Shown: piece by piece, positions 23,131 through 31,426 of the stretch
Layout of the letters: every line of letters begins with the position of its first letter
Position numbering within the stretch: the first letter of the stretch is position 1
Assembly (NCBI GenBank): GCA_964443825.1
Contig: CAYUEV010000002.1
Location: forward strand, 8,289-72,288
Length of the DNA: 64,000 nucleotides
Source of the DNA: UBA1081 sp964443825
GTDB taxonomy: Bacteria; Bacillota; Clostridia; Oscillospirales; Acutalibacteraceae
Direction: 5' to 3'
Position numbers and translations under genes: made by a program
Notes under the pieces: model-generated
What the model saw: the letters and a program-made list of their open reading frames with translations, nothing else
Told to the model about the DNA's origin: nothing
The model's database searches: none

Positions 23131-25572
23131 TTATATGGATGAAAACAGATTTTTAATGTTTTTAAGTCCGCCGCCCAAGTCTTTAATTATCTTGCCGACG
23201 CCTTTAACAGCGCTTTTCCCGTTTAAAATATCAATAAGACCTTCCGCCATTTTTTCAGTAAAAACGCCCATGCTCATTGAAATCATGCATCTGATGGGAA
23301 TTTGAAGCGCCATGGATCGCATCATAAGTTGGTTAGGGTCGTTGTCGGGCATAAAATCAAAAATTTTATCGATAAGACCGCAAATTAACGCTCCCGCCTT
23401 GCCTGATTTCGCGTCCTCTAGAGTGTTGTTTATGTTAAGGGGGATTTTAGGATCTCTTTCTTTTTTGGGAAGAGGAGCGCCTAGAAGCGCTGAAAATTCC
23501 TCGTCGCTCACATTCATTATATCGGCGCTATAGTATGAAGGGGCGGTTTCTTTGTAATTTGGATGCGGGGAGTCGTCGTCCGACGATACGTTCACAAACG
23601 TTTCAAGCCTAATGTCGCGACTGCTCGCTCCTACCAAAATATCAAATTTCCCGGGTTCGACGCGCCATTCGCGTTTATTTGCATCGTAATAGCTAAAAGA
23701 GCGTTTGTCAAGTTTTATTGACACTCTTTTTCCCTCGTTAGGCTCAAGATATACTTTCCTAAAACCCTTTAACTCTTTTTCCGGGCGGAAAATCGTACTT
23801 TCTTCGTCTTTAACGTAAAGTTCGGCTATTTCAGCTCCCGCTCTCGCCCCCGTATTTTTAATTTTAAAGCTTACTGAAACCGCGTCTGTATCTTTAACAT
23901 TCTTTTTCGACACTTTTATATCGGAGTATTCAAAAGTCGTATATGAAAGTCCGAATCCAAACGGGAAAAGAATGTCTTTTTTAGCCGTATCGTAGTACCT
24001 GTAGCCTACGTAAACGCTTTCTTTATAAAATACGCTTAAAGGGTAGCCCGGGAAGTTATTATAAGAAGGATTATCTGAAAGCTTAAAAGGAAGCGTTTCC
24101 GATAATTTCCCGGAAGGGTTGACTTTTCCCAGGAGAATATCGGCTATAGCCCCGCCTGAACCCTCTCCGCCTAAATACCCGTGAAGGACGGCGTTCACTT
24201 TATCGATCCATGGCATTTCAAAAGGAGACCCGCCTGATAAAACGACGACTATTTTGTCGGTAGCACTGGATATAGCCTCAATAAGCTTATTATGACTTTC
24301 GGGAAGGCGCATATGTGTTCTATCGTGTCCCTCTGTTTCATAACTTTCGATCAGTCCCGCGAAAACTACGGCTACGTCGCACTCCATCGCGGCGCTTACG
24401 GCTTCGCTTATCAAAATTTCATTAGGCGCGTCGGTATTTTTATCGTATCCTTTCGCGTAGACCATGCTTACGCCCTCGTTTAAAAGCTCGTTAAACGCGT
24501 CGTCAATTTTTATCGGATTGATAAGAGAACTGCCCGCTCCTTGATAGCGCGGAGTTTTAGCCATTTCGCCTATTACGGCGATTTTTTTCGTTTTATCGAG
24601 CGGTAAAATATTGCCGTCGTTTTTAAGAAGTACGGCGGACTCTCCCGCGATTTTTCGGCAAAGCGCGTGATGCTCTTCTTTGTCGTAACGAAAGTCGCGT
24701 ATATTTTCTTTAGCTTTATAAATTAAATCTAAAATTCTGTCTACCGTTTCATCGAGCAATGTCTCGTCAAGTTCGCCTGATTTTACCGCGTCAACAATCT
24801 TTTTTGATGATAAACCGTTTGAAGACGGCATTTCAAGGTCTTGCCCAGCTTTTAACCCCTCGACTTTGTCGTCGTTAGCTCCCCAGTCGGTGACGACGAT
24901 ACCGTCAAAGCCCCATTCTTTTCTCAGTATGTCCGTCAAAAGCCGCTTATTTTCAGAGCAGTAAACGCCGTTTAAGCGGTTATACGCGTTCATAATCGTC
25001 CATGGCTTAGCTTCTTTGACGATTTTTTCAAAAGGATAAAGGTATATTTCTCTTAAAGCCCTCTCGTCAACTACGGAGTTTACGGTCATTCGCCTTGTTT
25101 CCTGGTTGTTGGCGGCGAAATGTTTAACCGAGACGCCCACCCCTTTCGATTGAACGCCTTTTACGAAAGCCGCGCCGATAGAACCCGCTAAAAACGGATC
25201 TTCGGAATAATACTCAAAATTTCTGCCGCACAGAGGCGAACGTTTAATATTTACGCCGGGGCCTAATATTACGGAAACCTTTTCTTGCAAGCACTCTTCT
25301 CCTAGCGCTTTTCCCATTTCTTCTATTAAGTCGGGATCCCATGAGTTGCTTAAAGCGGCGGCTGTGGGGAAGCATACGGCGGGGACTGAACTCATAATTT
25401 TGTCTTTGTCTTTTTTTTCTTTTTTCTTTCTAAGTCCGTGAGGACCGTCCGTCATCATGATGCTTGGAATTTCCAGTTTTTCGGAATTGTTTAAATGCCA
25501 GTAGTCGCCGCCTGAACAAAAATCAGCTTTTTCGTTTAATGTCATTTTAGAGATTACATCAGCGTATTTCAT
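23131..25572 (-). CDS. GH3 beta-glycosidase with fibronectin III-like domain
   Basis: This 813-residue glycoside hydrolase family 3 enzyme lacks a signal peptide, so it probably hydrolyses imported beta-linked oligosaccharides. The N-terminal barrel contains VKHFAANNQETRRM and the nucleophile Asp in GFDGIVVTDWGAND. The alpha/beta sandwich domain follows (AVVFAGLIESYETEGHDRTHM, with the Glu-Gly-His-Asp-Arg block). A fibronectin III-like domain lies near residues 575-680 (VSVSFKIKNTGARAGAEIAELYV). The last 120 or so residues form a helical extension ending in a hydrophobic helix, which is less usual. It has its own promoter and precedes pduL. Confidence 0.92.
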   Translation of the reverse strand: MKYADVISKMTLNEKADFCSGGDYWHLNNSEKLEIPSIMMTDGPHGLRKKKEKKDKDKIMSSVPAVCFPTAAALSNSWDPDLIEEMGKALGEECLQEKVSVILGPGVNIKRSPLCGRNFEYYSEDPFLAGSIGAAFVKGVQSKGVGVSVKHFAANNQETRRMTVNSVVDERALREIYLYPFEKIVKEAKPWTIMNAYNRLNGVYCSENKRLLTDILRKEWGFDGIVVTDWGANDDKVEGLKAGQDLEMPSSNGLSSKKIVDAVKSGELDETLLDETVDRILDLIYKAKENIRDFRYDKEEHHALCRKIAGESAVLLKNDGNILPLDKTKKIAVIGEMAKTPRYQGAGSSLINPIKIDDAFNELLNEGVSMVYAKGYDKNTDAPNEILISEAVSAAMECDVAVVFAGLIESYETEGHDRTHMRLPESHNKLIEAISSATDKIVVVLSGGSPFEMPWIDKVNAVLHGYLGGEGSGGAIADILLGKVNPSGKLSETLPFKLSDNPSYNNFPGYPLSVFYKESVYVGYRYYDTAKKDILFPFGFGLSYTTFEYSDIKVSKKNVKDTDAVSVSFKIKNTGARAGAEIAELYVKDEESTIFRPEKELKGFRKVYLEPNEGKRVSIKLDKRSFSYYDANKREWRVEPGKFDILVGASSRDIRLETFVNVSSDDDSPHPNYKETAPSYYSADIMNVSDEEFSALLGAPLPKKERDPKIPLNINNTLEDAKSGKAGALICGLIDKIFDFMPDNDPNQLMMRSMALQIPIRCMISMSMGVFTEKMAEGLIDILNGKSAVKGVGKIIKDLGGGLKNIKNLFSSI

Positions 25573-25599
25573 AGCGTCCTCCGAGTTTTCATTGTGACA

Positions 25600-25628
25600 A
25601 TTATATCATATTACGCGCTCTATTACAA
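25600..25628 (-). promoter_or_regulatory. Promoter for the GH3-pduL operon
   Basis: Minus-strand TTGTAA (25623-25628) and TATAAT (25600-25605) are separated by 17 bases, close to the GH3 start at 25572. Confidence 0.6.
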
Positions 25629-25769
25629 TAAAAATGTCAAAATTTTTAATAAAAAATAAACTTTTATGTATGCCGGAGGAGAAAAAACCCATAACCGTTA
25701 TTTTTGTTTTAATAAATCAAGTTCATAAAAAAATTTGACATTTATATGATATTTTCGGCAAGTTTAACA

Positions 25770-25798
25770 TTGCTAATTTTTTAACAATCCGTTATACT
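25770..25798 (+). promoter_or_regulatory. Promoter for the serC operon
   Basis: TTGCTA (25770-25775) and TATACT (25793-25798) are separated by 17 bases, with a 39-base leader to ATG 25838. A consensus TTGACA at 25735-25740 has no -10 at normal spacing. I see no T-box or riboswitch in the 265-base intergenic stretch. Confidence 0.55.
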
Positions 25799-25837
25799 GA
25801 TTACAGTAAAATATTTTATTTTAAAGAGGAGAACATT

Positions 25838-26917
25838 ATGTCAAGAGTTTATAATTTTTCGGCGGGACCGTCAATGCTTCCTTTAGAAGTTCTTGAGACC
25901 GCCGCGTCCGAGATCACGGATTATCACGGCAGCGGTCAGTCTGTTATGGAGATGTCGCACCGCTCCAAAGTTTTTGACTCTATCATCAAAGAAACCGAGA
26001 ATTTATTCAGGGAAATTATGAATATTCCCGACAACTATAAAGTTTTGTTTTTAGGCGGCGGCGCGTCCACTCAATTCTCAGCCATACCTCTGAATTTTAT
26101 GAACGGCAGCGGGAAAGCCGATTATATTATCACCGGCCAATGGGCTAAAAAAGCTTTTTCCGAGGCTTCGCGGTACGGCGACGCCAAAGCTGTAGCGTCT
26201 TCGCAGGATAAGACTTTTTCATATATCCCTAAAACAACAAAAGAAGATTTCCGTTCCGACGCGGATTACGCATACATCTGCATGAACAACACAATTTACG
26301 GCACTTGCTACCATGAAATTCCCGATACCGGAAACGTCCCTCTCATAGCGGACATATCCTCATGCTTTTTATCAGAGCCTTTAGACGTTACGAAATTCGC
26401 CATGGTATACGGCGGCGCTCAAAAGAACATAGCTCCCGCCGGCGTTGTGATATGCATAATACGCGAGGATATGTTAGGTAACGCGAGAGATATTACCCCG
26501 ACTATGCTTAACTACAAAATAATGGCCGACAACAATTCTCTTTACAACACGCCTCCTTGCTGGAACATCTACATCACAAAACTTGTTCTCGAATGGATAA
26601 AATCATTAGGCGGTCTTACCGTCTTAAAAGAGAGAAACGAGAAAAAGGCTAAAATACTCTATGATTTCCTTGATTCCTCTAAGATGTTCAAAGGCGCGGC
26701 GGCCAAAGAAGATCGCTCTATTATGAACGTTCCGTTCGTGACGGGCGACGACGAGCTCGACGCTAAATTTGTTAAAGAAGCGACTGAAAACGGCTTTGTA
26801 AACATTAAAGGTCATCGCACGGTAGGCGGCATGAGAGCCTCTATATACAACGCCATGCCCATAGAAGGCGTTGAAAAGCTTGTCGCGTTTATGGGCGAAT
26901 TTGAAAAGAACAACTAA
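25838..26917 (+). CDS. serC: Phosphoserine aminotransferase
   Basis: This 359-residue class V aminotransferase converts 3-phosphohydroxypyruvate and glutamate into phosphoserine and 2-oxoglutarate, the second step of serine synthesis. The start YNFSAGPSMLPLEVLE, the SHRSK block, FLGGGASTQF, and the PLP lysine in MVYGGAQKNIAPAGV are all diagnostic. The C-terminal GHRTVGGMRASIYNAMP binds the substrate phosphate. The ATG follows an AGAGGAGAA site. A serA-like gene follows 14 bases later, which supports the pathway. Confidence 0.96.
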   Translation: MSRVYNFSAGPSMLPLEVLETAASEITDYHGSGQSVMEMSHRSKVFDSIIKETENLFREIMNIPDNYKVLFLGGGASTQFSAIPLNFMNGSGKADYIITGQWAKKAFSEASRYGDAKAVASSQDKTFSYIPKTTKEDFRSDADYAYICMNNTIYGTCYHEIPDTGNVPLIADISSCFLSEPLDVTKFAMVYGGAQKNIAPAGVVICIIREDMLGNARDITPTMLNYKIMADNNSLYNTPPCWNIYITKLVLEWIKSLGGLTVLKERNEKKAKILYDFLDSSKMFKGAAAKEDRSIMNVPFVTGDDELDAKFVKEATENGFVNIKGHRTVGGMRASIYNAMPIEGVEKLVAFMGEFEKNN

Positions 26918-26931
26918 AAAAAGGTGAAATT

Positions 26932-28086
26932 ATGTATAATGTATTGACCCTTAATAAAATATCAGAAAACGGTCTTAAAAATTTTGACTCCGCAAAATAC
27001 GCGTGCGGCCCTGAAATCGAAAATCCCAGCGCCGTTATAGTGCGTTCGGCGTCTATGTTAGAGATGGAAATTCCCGAAAGCGTTATGGCGATAGCGAGAG
27101 CCGGCGCGGGATATAACAACATTCCCGTTGATAAATGCACAAAAAAGGGAATTTGTGTTTTTAATACTCCGGGTGCTAACGCCAACGCGGTAAAAGAACT
27201 CGTCATTTGCGCACTCTTTATGTCGTCAAGGCGCATAGCCCCTTCTTTAGAGTGGTGCAAAACCCTTAAAGGCGAAGAAGACGTTTCCAAAAAAATAGAA
27301 AAAGGCAAATCCCAGTTCGCGGGACCTGAAATTTTAGGCAAAACCTTAGGCGTTATGGGACTCGGAGCTATCGGCGTAAAAGTCGCGGACGCCGCCTTAT
27401 CGCTCGGTATGAACGTTTTAGGCTACGACCCTTACGTTTCAGAAAAGACTTTATCGTCTCTTTCAGACGGCGTTACGGTGGTTAAAGACCTTAACGATCT
27501 AATATCCGCAAGCGATTATATAACTCTTCACGTGCCGTTAAACGATTCCACAAAAGGCGTAATCGGCAAAGACGCTTTTAAAATCGCCAAAGACGGCGTG
27601 AGGATTTTAAATTTCGCGAGAGGCGCTCTTGTTGATGAAGACGCTTTGTTAGACGCCGTTAAAAGCGGAAAATGCGCGTCTTACGCTACGGACTTCCCGA
27701 CTGAAAAAATGATCGGAACGGAAAATATAATCGCCATACCTCACTTAGGCGCGTCGACTCCCGAGTCGGAAGAAAATTGCGCGGTCATGGCGGTAAAGCA
27801 GATTTCTTCCTACATTGAAAAAGGAAACATAGTAAATTCCGTAAATCTTCCGTGTGTAGAAAAAGAGCTTTCGCCCAATAAAAAGAGAATAACCGTCATA
27901 ACCGACGGCGATAAATCGCGCGAAGTTTTTAAGGTTCTTAGCGATTTAGGCGTGGATACGAGCGACTCTGTTTCTCTCTTAAGAGGGGACGCGGGGTATA
28001 TTATAGTAGATTCCGAAAATATCCCCGAAAACGCCGCGTCCGTTTTAGAGGGCGAAGAACGCGTAATAAAAGCAAGAGTAATCTAA
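26932..28086 (+). CDS. serA: D-3-phosphoglycerate dehydrogenase (SerA-like)
   Basis: This 384-residue NAD-dependent 2-hydroxyacid dehydrogenase is expected to oxidise 3-phosphoglycerate to 3-phosphohydroxypyruvate. The NAD fold shows LGVMGLGAIGVKVAD; the catalytic Arg is in ILNFARGALVDED, with the Glu and His following (the His in IPHLGASTPESEENC). The last 75 residues form a short regulatory-type domain after VNSVNLPCVE, smaller than in large SerA enzymes. It sits between serC and an alcohol dehydrogenase gene, overlapping the latter by one base. No serB phosphatase is in the cluster. Confidence 0.9.
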   Translation: MYNVLTLNKISENGLKNFDSAKYACGPEIENPSAVIVRSASMLEMEIPESVMAIARAGAGYNNIPVDKCTKKGICVFNTPGANANAVKELVICALFMSSRRIAPSLEWCKTLKGEEDVSKKIEKGKSQFAGPEILGKTLGVMGLGAIGVKVADAALSLGMNVLGYDPYVSEKTLSSLSDGVTVVKDLNDLISASDYITLHVPLNDSTKGVIGKDAFKIAKDGVRILNFARGALVDEDALLDAVKSGKCASYATDFPTEKMIGTENIIAIPHLGASTPESEENCAVMAVKQISSYIEKGNIVNSVNLPCVEKELSPNKKRITVITDGDKSREVFKVLSDLGVDTSDSVSLLRGDAGYIIVDSENIPENAASVLEGEERVIKARVI

Positions 28087-29192
28087 TGAACATAAACTCC
28101 TATATGCCCGTTAAAGTAGTTTCAGGCAAAAACTGTTTTAACGAAAATTACGGTCTTTTAGAATCCTTCGGCGGAAAATGCCTTATAGTTACAGGAAAAA
28201 CTTCCGCTAAAAAAAGCGGCGCTTTAGACGACGTTTTAAAAGCCTTATCGAGCCTTTCCATAGAATACGATATTTTTAATGAAATAAGCGAAAACCCTTA
28301 CACTTTAGAATGTTTTAAAGCGGGGGAGAAAGCCCGCGAGATTTCCGCAGATTTTATTTTAGGGATTGGCGGCGGGTCTCCTCTCGACGCTTCTAAAGCC
28401 GTCGCTATCTACGCCGCTAACCCTGATTTTTCTCATTCCGATATATACAAAAGAGAAAACTGTAATAAGCCCCTGCCGGTCGTCTTAATAGGAACTACCG
28501 CCGGGACCGGCAGCGAAGTCACGGGCGTTTCGGTTCTTACTAACAGCGACGATAACATGAAAAAGAGTATATCAGGTCCTGATTGTTACGCCGCTTTGTC
28601 GTTTTGCGATTATAAGTACACATTATCTCTGCCTTTTGACATAACCGTTTCCACCGCTCTCGACTCGCTGTCGCACGCTTTAGAGGCTTATCTTTCTAAA
28701 AGCGCGAACGACTTATCCTCCATATATTCCGAAAAAGCGTTTTCACTTTTATCGTCTCCGTTAAAAAATCTCTATGAGAGAAAAGAGCTTCCCTCCGAAA
28801 ATGAACGCGAAATCCTCTATATAGCTTCTCTTTTTGCGGGTTTTTCCATAAATATCACCGGAACTTGTTTCCCGCACGCTTTGGGTTATATTTTAACCGA
28901 GGACTACAATATCCCCCACGGGAAAGCCTCGGCGGCGTTTCTCCCTGATTTTATAATCCGCTCCAAAGTTTACGATAAAACTAAAGTATCAAACGCCCTT
29001 TCTCTTTTAGAGATGAGCGAAGAATACCTTTTGGAACTTATTACGGTTCTTTCGGGCGTGAACGTTAAAATCCCTCTCGACGCTTTTCCAAAGTATGAAG
29101 GCAGATGGCGAGGGTCTGTGAAAGGTTTTATTAAATCTCCGGGCGACTTTAAAACGCCGGACGCCATAGAGATACTTAAAAAATACAGTTAA
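28086..29192 (+). CDS. Iron-containing alcohol dehydrogenase
   Basis: This 368-residue member of the iron-type (type III) alcohol dehydrogenase family has the NAD-binding GGGSPLDASKAVAIYA, the TTAGTGSEVTGVSVL block and the metal-binding histidines in LDSLSHALEAYLS, CFPHALGYIL and IPHGKASA, with the Asp of the D-H-H-H set upstream. The substrate is not evident. It shares one base with the stop of the serA-like gene, so it is translated from the serine operon, an unusual pairing. A strong terminator follows at 29200. Confidence 0.9.
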   Translation: MNINSYMPVKVVSGKNCFNENYGLLESFGGKCLIVTGKTSAKKSGALDDVLKALSSLSIEYDIFNEISENPYTLECFKAGEKAREISADFILGIGGGSPLDASKAVAIYAANPDFSHSDIYKRENCNKPLPVVLIGTTAGTGSEVTGVSVLTNSDDNMKKSISGPDCYAALSFCDYKYTLSLPFDITVSTALDSLSHALEAYLSKSANDLSSIYSEKAFSLLSSPLKNLYERKELPSENEREILYIASLFAGFSINITGTCFPHALGYILTEDYNIPHGKASAAFLPDFIIRSKVYDKTKVSNALSLLEMSEEYLLELITVLSGVNVKIPLDAFPKYEGRWRGSVKGFIKSPGDFKTPDAIEILKKYS

Positions 29193-29199
29193 ACTAAAA

Positions 29200-29227
29200 C
29201 CGTCTGATTTTTAGTCAGGCGGCTTTT
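29200..29227 (+). terminator. Intrinsic terminator of the serC operon
   Basis: CCGTCTGA (29200-29207) pairs over eight bases (one G-T) with TCAGGCGG (29215-29222), followed by CTTTTG. It lies between convergent genes. Confidence 0.75.
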
Positions 29228-29233
29228 GCGTCT

Positions 29234-29935
29234 TTAATTTTTACTTTCCACTTTAAGACCCGTTTTCGCGTTAATAAAATTTTTAAACACGGCGACTTGA
29301 TTTTCCGAAATATATTTATCTATATGCATACTTCCGAAATACCACTTTTTATATTCGCACTGAAAAGCAAGTTCGTCAAAAAACGCGTTAAGAGCCGACA
29401 CCGAAAACGTTTCGTTTTTTTGCATCATAAGAAATTCTCTTGTTTTTGAGGGCGGCTCGTGAGTAATAATAATATCCACGTTAAATTTTACTTTTTCGAG
29501 TCTCGTCACGGCCGCTAAAAGCTCTTCTTTGGCGGGAGTTTCGAGGTGTTCATACTCGTCGCCTTTTATGCGCGTTTCCTGCTCGGGCAGTTCGCCCCCG
29601 CCCATAGTAAAAACCTTTAAGCCCTCTATCGTATATATCTGACCCCTCATAAGATGGTAAAGGTTTCCGCATATATTTCTCGCCTTCCCGCCGTTCCAGT
29701 CCTCTGCGGGAAAATTGTTAAGGACGTTAAAGTTTTCATGAGTTCCGTCTATAAAACATATATTATATTTTCTTTTTCCGAGATTTCGTAAAATTTTATC
29801 CTCATTTTTAGAGTCGTCCCAAATAAACCCAAAATCGCCGGATATAATAAGGGTGTCGTGCGCCTTCATAAATTTTAGTTTGTCTTCTGAAAGGCGGCTC
29901 TGATCGCCGTGAACGTCGCCGGTAATATAAATCAT
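29234..29935 (-). CDS. Cytoplasmic metallophosphoesterase
   Basis: This 233-residue calcineurin-like phosphoesterase has the metal-binding motifs GDVHGD at the N-terminus, SGDFGFIWDD, a GTHEN block (in place of the usual GNHE/D), and IITHEPPS near residue 160. No signal peptide or membrane segment is present. The family ranges from phosphoprotein phosphatases to nucleotidases, and nothing in the context narrows it. It shares a divergent promoter region with the carboxypeptidase gene. Confidence 0.85.
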   Translation of the reverse strand: MIYITGDVHGDQSRLSEDKLKFMKAHDTLIISGDFGFIWDDSKNEDKILRNLGKRKYNICFIDGTHENFNVLNNFPAEDWNGGKARNICGNLYHLMRGQIYTIEGLKVFTMGGGELPEQETRIKGDEYEHLETPAKEELLAAVTRLEKVKFNVDIIITHEPPSKTREFLMMQKNETFSVSALNAFFDELAFQCEYKKWYFGSMHIDKYISENQVAVFKNFINAKTGLKVESKN

Positions 29936-29965
29936 ACTTTCCCCTCATAAAATTTTAAATATTTA

Positions 29966-30026
29966 TTTACATTTTGATTTTTTAATTGTATACTTAAATT
30001 ATAACACCGATATTAAATTATGTCCA
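29966..30026. promoter_or_regulatory. Two divergent promoters almost touching
   Basis: For the plus strand, TTTACA (29966-29971) and TATACT (29989-29994) have 17-base spacing. For the minus strand, TGGACA (30021-30026) and TATAAT (29998-30003) also have 17-base spacing. The two -10 boxes are only three bases apart, so polymerases on the two promoters should exclude one another. Confidence 0.6.
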
Positions 30027-30059
30027 GCGGAAATTGCGTTTCCGATTATATATTGTGAT

Positions 30060-31412
30060 ATGAAAAGGTCAATAATTTTTATTTTATTTGCCGTTTTTTT
30101 GTTTTTTACGCTTTTTTCATTTACGGCATATGGCGAATATTATAACAATAAATTAGACGATATGCGTTCGGAGGCGTTTCTTTTAGTAAACGTCGACACA
30201 GGCGCGACCGTCTTCTCAAAAAACGCCGACGAAAAATTAAAATGCGCGTCGCTTGTTAAAACTGCGACGGCAATAGTAGTTCTCGAAAACTGCGATAACG
30301 TAGACGCCGAAGTAACGGTAAGCGAGAGCGCCGTTAAGGATTTTAAATCAGGCGGCGCTTCTTCAATCGACTTAGTTCCCGGTGAGAAAATTTCAGTCAG
30401 GAATCTGCTTTACGGCATGATGATGAGGAACGCCAACGACTGCGCCGAGGTTTTGGCGGAGTATATAGGCGGCACTGAGCAGAATTTCGTAAAAATGATG
30501 AACGATTTATCCGCGAAATTGGGCTGTAATAATACTAATTTTACTAATCCGCACGGTCTTGATGAAGAAGGCGAATACTCTACTTGCAGGGATCTATATC
30601 TTTTAACCAAGTACGCCGTCGGCAACTCTTTAATCGAGGAGATTGCCAATACCGTAAGTTACACGATTCCCGCCACCAATATGTCGGAAGAGAGGGAGTT
30701 AGACACTCTCGTCGATTTAGTGGAGAGCGGCACAAGATATTATTACGAGTACGCTAAAGGATTTAAAACGGGCATTACCGAAGAGGCGAAAAGATGCGCG
30801 TCCATTGTCGCCACAAAGGACGCTTATTCATACATAGGCATTGTTTTAGGATGTCCAAACGAATGTATAGACAACTGCGGCTACCCCGATAACACTTCTT
30901 TATACGAAGCGAGAAGAATGTGCCGCTGGGCGTTTAAAAACATGAAAATGACCAACGTCGCGGGAACTAACGATATTATGACGGACATACCCGTCGCTCT
31001 TTCTACCGACGCCGACCACGTAAGATTGGTTCCCGAAAAAGATATACAGGCTCTTTTACTCAACACCGCCGACGAGTCGAGTCTCCAGTACGTTTACGAT
31101 TTAAAAGAAGACGTTAAAGCCCCCGTTAAAAAAGGCGACGTTTTAGGCGCGATGCAAGTAAAGTACGCCGACAGCGTAGTGGCGGAGGTTAACCTTGTGG
31201 CGGGCGAATCCTTAGGCAGAAGCCCTCTTTTGTATGCTTTTTATATCCTTAAAAAAATATTTTTATCGCCTGTTTTTTTAATTATCGCGGCTTTAGTCAT
31301 AATCGCTTTTCTCATATACATTTTTATAATTTACAGGAATTATAAAATAAAACAAAGGGAAACGAGAAGAAGATTAAGAGAAATAAAAGAAAAGAGCAGA
31401 AACGTAAAATAA
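30060..31412 (+). CDS. D-alanyl-D-alanine carboxypeptidase (PBP5/DacF type)
   Basis: This 450-residue S11-family carboxypeptidase trims the terminal D-Ala from peptidoglycan stem peptides. A signal peptide (to about residue 25) and a C-terminal membrane helix (about 395-425) followed by a basic cytoplasmic tail are visible. The catalytic Ser-x-x-Lys is in CASLVKTAT and the Lys-Thr-Gly in KGFKTGITEEA. The second motif, normally Ser-x-Asn, reads Asn-Ala-Asn (MMRNANDCAEVLAE), an unusual change. There is no clear ribosome site before the ATG. The gene is followed 14 bases later by addB. Confidence 0.88.
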   Translation: MKRSIIFILFAVFLFFTLFSFTAYGEYYNNKLDDMRSEAFLLVNVDTGATVFSKNADEKLKCASLVKTATAIVVLENCDNVDAEVTVSESAVKDFKSGGASSIDLVPGEKISVRNLLYGMMMRNANDCAEVLAEYIGGTEQNFVKMMNDLSAKLGCNNTNFTNPHGLDEEGEYSTCRDLYLLTKYAVGNSLIEEIANTVSYTIPATNMSEERELDTLVDLVESGTRYYYEYAKGFKTGITEEAKRCASIVATKDAYSYIGIVLGCPNECIDNCGYPDNTSLYEARRMCRWAFKNMKMTNVAGTNDIMTDIPVALSTDADHVRLVPEKDIQALLLNTADESSLQYVYDLKEDVKAPVKKGDVLGAMQVKYADSVVAEVNLVAGESLGRSPLLYAFYILKKIFLSPVFLIIAALVIIAFLIYIFIIYRNYKIKQRETRRRLREIKEKSRNVK

Positions 31413-31426
31413 AGCGGGGCGGTACT

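Noticed and set aside
25573..25837. Possible T-box or serine-responsive leader before serC
   Set aside because: No specifier loop, T-box sequence or terminator/antiterminator pair could be found; the stretch is AT-rich with two divergent promoters.
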